Part shown: one piece after another, positions 10,020-19,150 of the stretch
How the letters are laid out: each line of letters starts with the position of its first letter
Numbering within the stretch: position 1 is the stretch's first letter
From: Caldifarciminota bacterium
Lineage (GTDB): Bacteria; Hydrothermota; UBA3073
Assembly (NCBI GenBank): GCA_030606335.1
Contig: JAUWGP010000010.1
Location: 1-64,000, forward strand
Direction of reading: 5' to 3'
Length of the DNA stretch: 64,000 bases
Notes under the pieces: model-generated
Database searches by the model: none
Told to the model about the DNA's origin: nothing
What the model saw: only the letters and a program-made list of their open reading frames with translations
Position numbers and translations under genes: made by a program

Positions 10020-12407
10020 CTATCTCAGGAGGACAAGTTTTCGTGTAGAAATATAGTTTCCTGTTTCTATCCTGTAGAAGTAAACACCCGCTGACAAACG
10101 TCTCCCATTCTCATCTCTGCCATTCCAGTTTGCTGTGTATGACCCTGGTGAAATCTCATTATCAATAAGTGTCTTAACCCTCTGACCTGCTACGTTATAT
10201 ACTGTAAGGTTTACATACTCTTTCTTTGGAATTGCAAACTCGATCGTAGTGGCTTTTAGCATGGGATTAGGACGGTTCTGTGATAGTCTGTATACTATTG
10301 TTCTACCTTCCTCTACACCAATACCATATCCTGGCATTATTGCACGGATAAGAATGTCACCAACTCCCCAATCTGAGGGATGAGCCCACCACCATCCATC
10401 ATAGTTCAACCAACTGCGGTCGCAATCACACATTTTATCAGCACCTATATAAGGGCTAACATGTAGTGGGAATTCTATACGAACATGAAAGTCTTCAACA
10501 GGTACAAATACATCCTTTGCAACTATATCTACATCAAACCATTCACCACTATCAGGAGCTACAGCCTCGATAGGAGTAATCAGGTCTGTTTCATAGTCTG
10601 GTTTTCCGGTCCCATCATCGGGATTTAAATGAAGTATGAATGTATCAGGATTTGACCAGATGAAGAGTTTTACCGTAGTTAGTGTTTCGACGGCAGCCTC
10701 AGTTGGAGAAAACATAACAGAGATAAAACCATTTTCCCATGGCTCATTTAATCCATCTATAGCTATTCCATCATCATATGCAACAACTCCTCCAGGTAAA
10801 ACGAGTATGGAATAACCAGCATCGAATGAACCTGGCACCATAACCTCATTTGCATCTGTATCTTCAATCTTAACCCAGTATTCTATTTTTGAATCTATGG
10901 GTTGCCCGGGAATTCCAGCCTCGTATACATCGCCGCCAACATTGACCATGGGTATAACAGTTGAATCTTTTCCAAGAGAATATATGAGGTCAACTGAAAA
11001 ACCTGCTTCATTATCCTTGACACTTACCTGTATTACATATGGCCCAACTTCATCGTATGTATTTCCATATGCAGTGACATTCCAGACCATTGGAAGGGTA
11101 CGATGTACTGCAAATACCGAGTCAGAACAGAATTTTATAAGTCTCAGAGAATCCTCAAAACCTTCCCACCAACCCAGGGGTTCATACATTACAAGACCTG
11201 AATCTCCAACTATTGGAGCCATTTCTGGTGCCATTGTACGTTTAAGACCTGAACCAATACGGAGGGGATACGTCCAGTAGTGACCTTCATCTGAAGAACC
11301 TATAACAAAGATATTATAACCTGGGTTCTTATCGAATCCCAGTGAATCCTTATCCTGATATGCTGCATAGATGTTTCCTGCAGCATCACAAGCAAATGTA
11401 GCACATGCTGCCTCACCGAACATATCTCCAGAAGGAGCAGCAGCGATTGGTCCATATTCTTCAAATTCATCGGTAGAAAAGCGGTACCTGTATCCCACAA
11501 GTCTGTTTTCACCTGCCTTTGCGAGACCTACTCCTGTATATACCATACCGTCTCTGGCAACACCATAGAAAAGTCTTGCCCACCAGTTTTCAGCATAAGT
11601 TCTACCCTCTATTCCAGGCAGAACTGCTGCATCGGTCCATGAAGCACCTAAGTTTGTGGATGCAGTATAAATCTTCTGCCATTCCTGACCTGGATAAAGT
11701 ACAATATCCTTTGCAAGTGCCTCAACAAATATGTTGCCATTCTCTCCTAAGTGTATACCAGGACACTCAGCAACATTACCATCGTCTGATTCAGTGGGGA
11801 AATCATCACCATTAATTATCACAACCATAGGATCGAAGAAAGTTCCACCATCTGTGGATTTGGTGAAGAGGATATCATGTATTGTCGTGTCATTCCTCGT
11901 GTAGTTACCCTGTGCTACTATGACAATTGTATCACCAGAAGGATCTACATCTATTGAACCGAATCTCATCGAGTAGAAAATTGTGTCGCTTATTATCAAA
12001 GGTGTAGTCCATAGACCAGTTGCGTATGAGTCATCCCTTATAAAGCATAGAGCCCTGTTCTCACCCGGTCCATGGTCAATTCTGTCATTGAAGATGATAT
12101 ACGGTGTGTGAGTCCCATCCATAGCCATGGCAGGATAACCGGCTCCATATCCCCAGTCAAGGGGACCCATCTCAAGCCAGGTGTTCCCGTCATCATTTGA
12201 ATACGCCCAGTATAACGTATGTGCATCATAAGGTGACGGAATGTAGGCAACCTCTGCTATGTTTGATACCGGGTCATAGACTATATTCTTGCCGGTCAGG
12301 GGAATGGTTGAATACCACGAATTTATAGGAAGTATGGGGAATTCCCTCACCTGTCCAAACGCCAGTCCAACAACAGCGACCAGAGCAAGTAACGCAACCT
12401 TTTTCAT
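10020..12407 (-). CDS. Secreted sialidase-like (Asp-box) propeller protein with CTD
   Basis: A 795-aa exported protein; signal peptide ends near LAFGQ. Residues about 30-430 carry Asp-box-like motifs (SNDDGNTW, STDGGTFF, STNLGASW, SSDEGHYW), typical of BNR/sialidase-type propellers. I do not see the arginine triad well enough to call a sialidase. Residues about 440-540 look like an Ig-type domain. Residues about 545-705 are the 'YDDG ... RSW ... IRA' module shared with four other copies in the window. Residues about 710-795 are a FlgD-like CTD. The start has GGAGGTAGTT before the ATG. It is absent from module B, so it is an insertion between the PorV-like and C25 genes of module A, together with the small gene at 12632. 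Function unknown. Confidence 0.83.
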   Translation of the reverse strand: MKKVALLALVAVVGLAFGQVREFPILPINSWYSTIPLTGKNIVYDPVSNIAEVAYIPSPYDAHTLYWAYSNDDGNTWLEMGPLDWGYGAGYPAMAMDGTHTPYIIFNDRIDHGPGENRALCFIRDDSYATGLWTTPLIISDTIFYSMRFGSIDVDPSGDTIVIVAQGNYTRNDTTIHDILFTKSTDGGTFFDPMVVIINGDDFPTESDDGNVAECPGIHLGENGNIFVEALAKDIVLYPGQEWQKIYTASTNLGASWTDAAVLPGIEGRTYAENWWARLFYGVARDGMVYTGVGLAKAGENRLVGYRYRFSTDEFEEYGPIAAAPSGDMFGEAACATFACDAAGNIYAAYQDKDSLGFDKNPGYNIFVIGSSDEGHYWTYPLRIGSGLKRTMAPEMAPIVGDSGLVMYEPLGWWEGFEDSLRLIKFCSDSVFAVHRTLPMVWNVTAYGNTYDEVGPYVIQVSVKDNEAGFSVDLIYSLGKDSTVIPMVNVGGDVYEAGIPGQPIDSKIEYWVKIEDTDANEVMVPGSFDAGYSILVLPGGVVAYDDGIAIDGLNEPWENGFISVMFSPTEAAVETLTTVKLFIWSNPDTFILHLNPDDGTGKPDYETDLITPIEAVAPDSGEWFDVDIVAKDVFVPVEDFHVRIEFPLHVSPYIGADKMCDCDRSWLNYDGWWWAHPSDWGVGDILIRAIMPGYGIGVEEGRTIVYRLSQNRPNPMLKATTIEFAIPKKEYVNLTVYNVAGQRVKTLIDNEISPGSYTANWNGRDENGRRLSAGVYFYRIETGNYISTRKLVLLR

Positions 12408-12631
12408 AACTACCTCCTTTTATGGCTCCCTTTCTACCTGTAACCTATCCGTCAGTGGACGGAATAGACAGGATAGGGATAACCTGTTTGCATAACTTTA
12501 AAATAACAACTGTCTATTATTTTGATGCATCACCCCCTTTCATTTAAACGCAGATTTCACGCTACTAATTGCAAGCCACTGATTTCACGGATTATACAGA
12601 TTCGCATTCATTAATCAGTGTAATTTGAGGC

Positions 12632-13018
12632 TCAATACACAATACGTTTCCATTCCAGACTACTTTTACCAAAATTAAGTAAAAGGCCTACCTGTAACTT
12701 AGTAGCTTTAAGATAGTTAATCATTTGAGCATCATCATTCTCGGTTAATCCATGTGTTTCTTTTAATTCGACAAGAACTTTGTCATCCATGATAAAATCA
12801 GGTTTATATTTTTTATTGAGTTTTTTCCCTTGATAGTAAATATCGAGTTCAACCTGGTTTTTAAATATAATACCAGCTTTTTGTAGTTCTATAATCATAG
12901 CCTCTTCATATGCGGCTTCAAAAAATCCTGGACCCAATTCTTTATGTATTGTCATTGCAATACCAATGATTTTATAAGTTAGTTCCTCATAAAGAAACTC
13001 TTCTTTTATTCGTTTCAT
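12632..13018 (-). CDS. GxxExxY family protein (PD-(D/E)XK nuclease-like)
   Basis: A 128-aa protein matching the GxxExxY family (PDDEXK_3). The naming motif GPGFFEAAYEEA is at about residues 28-39, KPDFIMDDKVLVELKE (about 77-92) supplies the nuclease-like D...ELK core, and the C-terminal LKATKLQVGLLLNFG is characteristic. The length is full. The ribosome site is poor. Both flanks are interspersed-repeat sequence: CAGATTTCACG and GATTATACAGATT downstream, AATCTGTGTAATCTGTGG upstream. A decayed fragment of a second copy lies at 14032-14190 inside a related repeat. The family's biological role is not established, and association with repeats is the main clue here. Confidence 0.88.
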   Translation of the reverse strand: MKRIKEEFLYEELTYKIIGIAMTIHKELGPGFFEAAYEEAMIIELQKAGIIFKNQVELDIYYQGKKLNKKYKPDFIMDDKVLVELKETHGLTENDDAQMINYLKATKLQVGLLLNFGKSSLEWKRIVY

Positions 13019-13073
13019 TAATTTTTGATTGTATTAATTTAATAAGTCAATTCAATCTGTGTAATCTGTGGCT

Positions 13074-13979
13074 TTAAAAAGCGACTCCCAGAGACAATCT
13101 CTCTGCCTTGTTAAGATATCCAAACTCCGAATATGAATAATCCAGTTTTAGGTGAATTGTACCTATCTCCTTTTCAAATCCTACTCCAGTGGACCAGGAT
13201 TCTTCGTCATAGCCGAATTTATATCCCCCTCTTATTGCGAACATATCCAAAATTATGTATTCTACCCCAAGGGATGCCTTCTCCTTTGAATCGGTTGGTT
13301 TATCGAATACCAAACCAAGTGTTAGATTCTCTACAGGTTCTGTTGAGACACCAAAGGTAAAAGTTGTTGGAAGGGGAGAGGATTCCGTTATGAATTCAAG
13401 GTTTGGTCCAAAATTTGATATCTTCATTCCAAATCGTGTATTCATCAAGTTAGTTCGGAAGAGGGTTCCGATGTCACCACATAAAGCCTGAACACTATAT
13501 GTCCACCAATCCATTTTTATGAATCTTATGGTTAATCCAAGGGATGCCATATCAGTGAGGGAACGGCTAAAACTTAAACCCATAGTATAGTCAGTGCAAT
13601 AAAACTTCTCTCCTGTTCCCTCGGGTAGAAGAGGTGTTGTCACATCCATTGCATCAGTATGGAGGATGGTAAAGGAGAAACCTAAAGTTCCCCATCCTTG
13701 AAGTCTCTGGGCAACACCTAAAAATTCATAATTAATTCCAGCAAACCAGGATATATGAGTAACGATTATATCTATTCCTTCTATCAATGAAAGACCAGCT
13801 GGGTTATAATACAAAGCACTGGCATCATCTGCAATGGAGAGATATGCCTCTGCCATACCACATGCACCTGCATGAGGGCCGATCCTTAATGATTGACCGA
13901 GAGTAGTGCCAGGTCTCTCATACTGAGAGAAGAGAATGCCAGGAATCATAAGAATTGCAAAAAGGAGATACCTTTTCAT
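13074..13979 (-). CDS. PorV/PorQ-family outer-membrane barrel (module A)
   Basis: A 301-aa protein with a signal peptide ending near ILFSQ and the PorV/PorQ signature GACGMAEAYLSIADD ... ALYYNPAGL at about residues 38-64, followed by alternating amphipathic beta strands. In T9SS, PorV is an outer-membrane shuttle that carries CTD cargo from the translocon to the PorU attachment complex. The C-terminus LSLGVAF ends in Phe, typical of barrels. The module B paralogue is 52823-53719, with very similar sequence throughout. The ATG follows a GGGGGT ribosome site and a leader shared with other module genes. Whether it is a true PorV or a specialised partner for the linked C25 protein is open. Confidence 0.85.
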   Translation of the reverse strand: MKRYLLFAILMIPGILFSQYERPGTTLGQSLRIGPHAGACGMAEAYLSIADDASALYYNPAGLSLIEGIDIIVTHISWFAGINYEFLGVAQRLQGWGTLGFSFTILHTDAMDVTTPLLPEGTGEKFYCTDYTMGLSFSRSLTDMASLGLTIRFIKMDWWTYSVQALCGDIGTLFRTNLMNTRFGMKISNFGPNLEFITESSPLPTTFTFGVSTEPVENLTLGLVFDKPTDSKEKASLGVEYIILDMFAIRGGYKFGYDEESWSTGVGFEKEIGTIHLKLDYSYSEFGYLNKAERLSLGVAF

Positions 13980-14223
13980 ATTACCCCCATAGTAATATTA
14001 AAAATTAAATATCAAATATCAAAAATGTTCTTTAGGACGCAGATGAACGCAGATTATCAAGATTATTTAATACTTTTTTTCTTTGATTATTAAAATTCTT
14101 TCTTTTAATTTTCAGCTGAGATTCAAAATTAAGCAGAAGACCTACATCAATGTCTGTTGCTCTTAAAATTTTTAAATATAAATTCTCTATCCTGCTTTTC
14201 TGCGTGAATCTGCGTCCAAAAGT
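13980..14223. repeat. Leader repeat plus ACGCAGATT element
   Basis: Next to the PorV-like start lies an AT-rich leader (ATTAAAAATTAAATATCAAATATC) that recurs upstream of other module genes. It runs into GGACGCAGATGAACGCAGATTATCAAGATT, and the far end is ATCCTGCTTTTCTGCGTGAATCTGCGTCC. These ends are shared with elements at 18979-19142 and 53768-53945. Between the ends lies a fragment of a GxxExxY gene. Confidence 0.65.
14032..14190 (-). pseudogene. Decayed C-terminal fragment of a GxxExxY gene
   Basis: Without a start codon, this frame reads as 52 residues that include LRATDIDVGLLLNFESQLKIKR. This aligns with LKATKLQVGLLLNFGKSSLEWKR of the intact gene at 12632-13018. It continues into repeat-derived sequence and stops at TAA (14032-14034). 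The N-terminal two thirds, with the GxxExxY motif, are missing. The fragment lies between the two ends of an ACGCAGATT-type element. Confidence 0.65.
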
Positions 14224-16071
14224 TTATTTTATCACCACAAATTTACCAAGTTGTATATCTCCCGAGTTATGATTCTCAACAGAGAATATATAAATCCCTG
14301 ATGAGATTGCCTGATTTGCTCTGGAGATTAGATTCCAGTCCTCCCATCCTTCCAATTCATTGTCATGTTCAATGGTCTGAACAAGATCACCACTCAGTGT
14401 ATAAACCCTTATGGTGCAGTGGACGGGGAGATTTATAAACTGAACTCTTCTATCTCTCTCTGTCCAGCCCGCTGTTGGGGCATATGTTGGAACCTCCCAT
14501 CCATCTTCTGTATAATCAATGTCACCACAATATGGATTAGGCACAACCGCAACCTTCTCCCTTCTCCCCGCAGCAAACCCCGGCATAGCCTCTATCAGAC
14601 AAGCAAGTATGCCACACTCCTTGGGTCCAGTGAGTTGTACGGTGTCCGGCAGGTCATAGGATGTTACTGCATAATAGTAATAGATACAATTTACAAGTCC
14701 GCTGTCAACATATTCGTGCTGTAATCCTGTATTGCGTCCGTACCAATCTATCTTATCAAAATCTGCAATCAATGTAAAGGGACCGTCCTTGTTTCTGGAT
14801 TTGTAAACCCTGTATCCTTCAAAATCCATTAATATATCATCGACCCTCAGGGTATCTTCAAAGTATTCTGGACTGTCATCCCATGAAAGCGTAATTTTGT
14901 GGTTGTCAGGTATTATAGTAACATCTGGTGGTGGTGGAGGAGGAGAAAATTTCAAATGCCTCTCATTATAATAATAATGCGCATATTCTACATTTTCGTA
15001 TAGGTCGATTTCATGCTCACCCCCTACCATTGCACATGCCACAATAATCATAGAATCTGGCTCAAGAGTATATGGACCAAAGGCAAGAGCCCACTGTACA
15101 TCTCCTACCTTGCTCTGAGTCTCATCTGGTGGGTCTATCTCTCCCACAGTCATAACCTTGTATGCATATTCATCTGGTCTTTCCTCTTCCTCGGCTACCC
15201 CATAGTCCCAGTCCCTGGCTGCCTTAAATGTAATCACTTTATTATCTATATCTGGTGCATTTAAGATAGTCCAACCTATAATACTCTCTGCTGTTCCATC
15301 CTCACCACCTGGTGCATCTGCTAATACTGCTACTCTTCTTTCCTCATTATACCAACAATGGTCGTCCAGTGAAATTTTATCTCTTTTTTCCCATATTGAA
15401 CCTGTTACATTATCTAAATCACCGGTCTGGAGGTTGCATTGATAACCTATATAGAAGTTCTCAATTGTGTTACTGAAGGTATTCTTTATGTAGAATTCAA
15501 AGAATATTATATCATCGATATCCGGATAGCCCCACGCATAATTTAACTGCCAAATATCTATTCCCATTGCACGGTGTACATGCATATATGGAAAGGTATC
15601 TCTATCAGAGTAATGTGCCAAAAAATCCATTTCTGATAATGGCTGATATCTTTCACCAATTATTACTCCACCCGTTCCACAAATTGCTGGTGCATAGTGT
15701 TCCTGGATTAATGGGTCTACCTCTTCACCCATCTTATATTCCCATAGGCTATCGTAAAGGGCGCTATCTGGCCACAGTTCGTGCCAGGGGTCTGCACCAA
15801 ATCCCCCTCCACCGTTTGATACACAGGTATCATTATTCACGACACCTCCGTATACAAAGTGAAAGCTATCAAGAAAATCAATGTTTGAACCTGCTGGATA
15901 CTCACAGCGATTTTCCGCCACAAAACCCCAGAATGAACCTATCATTCCCATATTGGTAACCCATACTTTAATCTTAGCAGCTTGTTGAAGTTTCTTCTGG
16001 ATGTTTTCTCTTTCCTGAGCAAGACTTGTAGTAAATGATACTATTATAAGTAATAGGATAAATTTACGCAT
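14224..16071 (-). CDS. Secreted CTD protein of module A (TBDR-linked surface protein)
   Basis: A 615-aa exported protein with signal peptide ending near TSLAQ. The N-terminal half has a beta-rich pattern seen in TBDR-linked surface proteins of FCB-type bacteria (WVTNMGMIGSFWG, FVYGGVVNNDTCV). Residues about 390-490 form an FN3-like domain (ITLSWDDSPE ... YYYAVTSYD). The C-terminus has NPYCGDIDY, then IRVYTLSGDLV ... GIYIFSVE ... GKFVVIK, a variant FlgD-like CTD. The module B paralogue is 53948-55714 (588 aa), same order of domains. Located between TBDR and PorV-like genes in both modules, so it may be the surface lid or cargo of the TBDR. No catalytic motif recognised. Confidence 0.8.
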   Translation of the reverse strand: MRKFILLLIIVSFTTSLAQERENIQKKLQQAAKIKVWVTNMGMIGSFWGFVAENRCEYPAGSNIDFLDSFHFVYGGVVNNDTCVSNGGGGFGADPWHELWPDSALYDSLWEYKMGEEVDPLIQEHYAPAICGTGGVIIGERYQPLSEMDFLAHYSDRDTFPYMHVHRAMGIDIWQLNYAWGYPDIDDIIFFEFYIKNTFSNTIENFYIGYQCNLQTGDLDNVTGSIWEKRDKISLDDHCWYNEERRVAVLADAPGGEDGTAESIIGWTILNAPDIDNKVITFKAARDWDYGVAEEEERPDEYAYKVMTVGEIDPPDETQSKVGDVQWALAFGPYTLEPDSMIIVACAMVGGEHEIDLYENVEYAHYYYNERHLKFSPPPPPPDVTIIPDNHKITLSWDDSPEYFEDTLRVDDILMDFEGYRVYKSRNKDGPFTLIADFDKIDWYGRNTGLQHEYVDSGLVNCIYYYYAVTSYDLPDTVQLTGPKECGILACLIEAMPGFAAGRREKVAVVPNPYCGDIDYTEDGWEVPTYAPTAGWTERDRRVQFINLPVHCTIRVYTLSGDLVQTIEHDNELEGWEDWNLISRANQAISSGIYIFSVENHNSGDIQLGKFVVIK

Positions 16072-16243
16072 AATACCCCCATAGTCATATCAAATATTAA
16101 AAATCAAATATAAAATATTATAATTATTAACCTTGGAGTGCAGTAGCCCCGCCAAAGACGGGGTAAACTTGCTACTGCCTGCATTACCAAGGTAATGTCT
16201 ACCTCGCCTTGGCGAGGCACTCCAATGATATAAATTTTCCAAA
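16072..16243. repeat. Leader sequence and palindromic repeats between TBDR A and its downstream gene
   Basis: Contains the AT-rich leader (CATATCAAATATTAAAAATCAAATA) with GGGGGT ribosome site for the downstream gene, a CCCCGCCAAAGACGGGG palindrome (about 16147-16163), and CCTCGCCTTGGCGAGG (about 16202-16217). The second hairpin lies shortly after the TBDR stop and could act as an attenuator. Confidence 0.55.
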
Positions 16244-18925
16244 TTAAAAAATAAACTTAATTCCCAGCTTAATTTGCCTTGGAGCTTTTAACCTTCCTGG
16301 ATCCATCAAATATTGCATTCTTGACCAGGAGTATATCTTATGAGAACTGCCATCTGCATCACCATATTTATAGGGTTCACCTGTAAATGGGTTAACCGAA
16401 TTTACATTTTTGTTATTCCACAGATTTAATATATCAACAAACAACTGGAGATTACTCTTTCCTATAGAGAATTCTTTCTGAAGATGAACATCGACTGTGG
16501 ATGTAAATGGTCGGCTGCCCTGGTTTTTGAGTGTGGGGTCATCTTTTGGAGTATAGGGTAGACCTGAACCTAAATTCCATAGGATATCTAATCTCCATCT
16601 ATCTGGTAACCTATCAAACATGTGCTCACCTTTTGATGCCTCAATGCTTATATTAGCAACAATTTTATGGTGTCGGTCCCAGTCGAGTCTGGTTCCACGA
16701 ACTGGTATCCATTCCCAGCCTTCGTAATATTCCATAAATTCCCATGAGGAATAGCCAACACCATTCTGGTAGGTATATGAGACACTTCCTGATGTATATT
16801 GTGAGTAACGTTTCTTTAATTCGAGTTCTATACCACGGGCTCGACCATATCCACGATTAACCCATACCCATATTGGTGGCATACCCACATTCATCAATCC
16901 TACATAATCATACATATCTTTATTAAATAATTTTATATAAGCTGCAAGGTCAGGAGCAAATTGGTGTGAGAAACCAAACTCATACTGGATTGTTTTTTGC
17001 GGTTTCAAGCTCGGATTACCACACCATGTTCCTGTCCATGGGTCCCTAAAAAGAAACTGCAAATTAGGAATCTGCTGGAACCTTCCATAATTGAAATAGA
17101 GAGTGGTCCTCTCAGTAATAGGATGTGATATTCCAAGCCTGGGAGAGAAGAAGAATGTTGGTTCTAATTCCCATTCCAGTCCAGTTGCCTTCTCCCACTG
17201 CTTTTGGTAGAGCGTATCACCAAGAATTGCCTCACCTGGAGTAAAGTAATCAATTCTTCCCCCGATGTTTACAACAAGACCAGGAAGTTCAATTTTGTCC
17301 TGTAGATAGACAGCACCTAACCATGGATGACCATGCTCAAAGACCCATCTATATAGTCCATATTCCGAGTATGGTCCTGGTCTCTCTGAACCTGGAGAAC
17401 GGAATGAACCGTAGTATTGAATGTTTGTGTATAGGATATCCTCATAATCTATATTGAATCCAAATTTTATGAGATTGCGGGGATGAATCTGTGATGTAAA
17501 GTCAAATTTTGCAGTCCATACCCAGGACGAATCATCGGACCAATACTGGTATACACCCTCGTCAATGAATCCATCACCATTTATATCATTGCCCCACCCT
17601 GTGTTTGATACATATTCACTATCAGCAATTACAGAGTCGATAGCTATACTATCAATAACAAAACTATCAATAACAGTACTGTCCGGTAAAAGCCACACAT
17701 TTCCCCATTCATATTCCCATAGAGTGTCTTGCCAGTAATATTCCCAGTGCCAGAATTCAGGTGGTGTCCTGCCCCATAAGTCGTCATGAGAATGGGTGAA
17801 AAGATGACCAAGGTGGATGCTATAAAATGTATTCTCTGAAAGGCTATGAGTAAAGGATAACACACCCTGAGAGGTCATTTTGTATGTGTTGTTTGTTGAG
17901 TCAGGCAGGTTTTTCCATGACCAGTTAAATGGTGAATACCATTGATATCCTCTGCGGTAACCCAGGCTGAGTTTATAATTGGGAGAGATATTATATGTTA
18001 GCTTGAGATTGAAATTAGTGGAGTTACTCTGACGGTCATGGTATTTTATCCCCATAAATTCCCGTTCCTCTCGTGTTCTGTGATTGTCAAGATAGCCATC
18101 AGTAAAGCTCCCACTACCGGAGAAGAAAAACCTTACATCAACAGGCAGAAAAGGAAGAGTTCCCCCAAATGCGAATGCAGCATAATCAGTATTAAAAGAG
18201 CAATCCTTCGGAGATAGATTATCTGTTTTATAGAGTAACTCACCTGATAACTTTTTACCACCTTCCCTTGTTATTATATTCACAACACCAGATTGTGCCT
18301 GACCATATTCTGCATTGAATCCACCTGTAAGCATCTCCATCTCCTTAATCGCCATAACATCTAAATCTAAGGCTGCAGTTGATCCGTATATTGGATGTCT
18401 GACTGCAACTCCGTCTATATAGTAGACAGTCTCTGATGTTCTACCACTCCTTATATGACTACCAGTTACACCTGGTTGGAGTCTTACAAGCTCTGTTGAC
18501 TTCTCAATATTGGGTGTTCTCTCTATCTCATCCCTTGATGCATATCTTACAGATGCTGTTACATCGTGCTCAATCAATGCCCTCTCGGCAATAACTGTAA
18601 TACCAGGTACCTCAATCATTGTTGGCTTCAGCTCAAAGTTTACTATAGTTGTTCTATCAAGCTTTATTCTCACTTCCTCAAAAGTTACAGACCTATATCC
18701 CATCATCTCTGCTCTAACTGCATACTCACCGGGTGGAAGTTGAATGACATAGTACTCACCATAGTCACTGGTAGCAGCTCCAAATCTTGTATCAAGAATG
18801 AAAACATTAGCGCTTGGTAGTGCCTTTTTAGTTTCTGAATCAATAACCTTTCCAGCAAGCTTACCAGTCACCCCGGCATAGACTCCTGTTGTAAAAAGGA
18901 TGAAGAAAAATATTGCCTTTTTCAT
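16244..18925 (-). CDS. TonB-dependent receptor with carboxypeptidase-regulatory-like domain (module A)
   Basis: An 893-aa outer-membrane receptor. A signal peptide (ends near GVYAG) is followed by a carboxypeptidase regulatory-like domain (about 22-100: GKVIDSETKKALPSANVFI). The TonB plug spans about 105-220, with YYIDGVAVRHPIYG and GGFNAEYGQAQSGVVNIIT. A 22-strand-type barrel ends in the outer-membrane signature IKLGIKFIF. This is the architecture of SusC-like and related receptors that import glycans or other large ligands with TonB energy. I see no clear TonB box. It is intact, unlike its paralogue in module B. Ribosome site is GGGGG with the shared leader. The lipoprotein gene 226 bp upstream is a candidate surface partner. 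Confidence 0.92.
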   Translation of the reverse strand: MKKAIFFFILFTTGVYAGVTGKLAGKVIDSETKKALPSANVFILDTRFGAATSDYGEYYVIQLPPGEYAVRAEMMGYRSVTFEEVRIKLDRTTIVNFELKPTMIEVPGITVIAERALIEHDVTASVRYASRDEIERTPNIEKSTELVRLQPGVTGSHIRSGRTSETVYYIDGVAVRHPIYGSTAALDLDVMAIKEMEMLTGGFNAEYGQAQSGVVNIITREGGKKLSGELLYKTDNLSPKDCSFNTDYAAFAFGGTLPFLPVDVRFFFSGSGSFTDGYLDNHRTREEREFMGIKYHDRQSNSTNFNLKLTYNISPNYKLSLGYRRGYQWYSPFNWSWKNLPDSTNNTYKMTSQGVLSFTHSLSENTFYSIHLGHLFTHSHDDLWGRTPPEFWHWEYYWQDTLWEYEWGNVWLLPDSTVIDSFVIDSIAIDSVIADSEYVSNTGWGNDINGDGFIDEGVYQYWSDDSSWVWTAKFDFTSQIHPRNLIKFGFNIDYEDILYTNIQYYGSFRSPGSERPGPYSEYGLYRWVFEHGHPWLGAVYLQDKIELPGLVVNIGGRIDYFTPGEAILGDTLYQKQWEKATGLEWELEPTFFFSPRLGISHPITERTTLYFNYGRFQQIPNLQFLFRDPWTGTWCGNPSLKPQKTIQYEFGFSHQFAPDLAAYIKLFNKDMYDYVGLMNVGMPPIWVWVNRGYGRARGIELELKKRYSQYTSGSVSYTYQNGVGYSSWEFMEYYEGWEWIPVRGTRLDWDRHHKIVANISIEASKGEHMFDRLPDRWRLDILWNLGSGLPYTPKDDPTLKNQGSRPFTSTVDVHLQKEFSIGKSNLQLFVDILNLWNNKNVNSVNPFTGEPYKYGDADGSSHKIYSWSRMQYLMDPGRLKAPRQIKLGIKFIF

Positions 18926-19150
18926 AACACCCCCATAATAATATTAAATATTAAAATTCAAATATCAAAAATGCTTTTCAGGATGTCCCGCCGATGGCGG
19001 GATCCCGCCAGAGACGGCGACAGATTTTCGCAGATTATTAAGATTTTATATATTTTTTTCTTTAAATTTGTTAAATACATAAATCTTTTATCCTGTGTTT
19101 CTGCGTTTATCTGCGTTCTGACTTAGAGTGAATCTGCGTCCAAATATAGT
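18926..19150. repeat. Leader plus ACGCAGATT-type element upstream of TBDR A
   Basis: The AT-rich leader and GGGGGT ribosome site of the TBDR are followed by TCCCGCCGATGGCGGGA palindromes and an element with CGCAGATTATTAAGATT at one end. Its other end is ATCCTGTGTTTCTGCGTTTATCTGCG ... GAATCTGCGTCC. The interior is about 50 nt and lacks the GxxExxY fragment seen at 14032. Confidence 0.6.
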
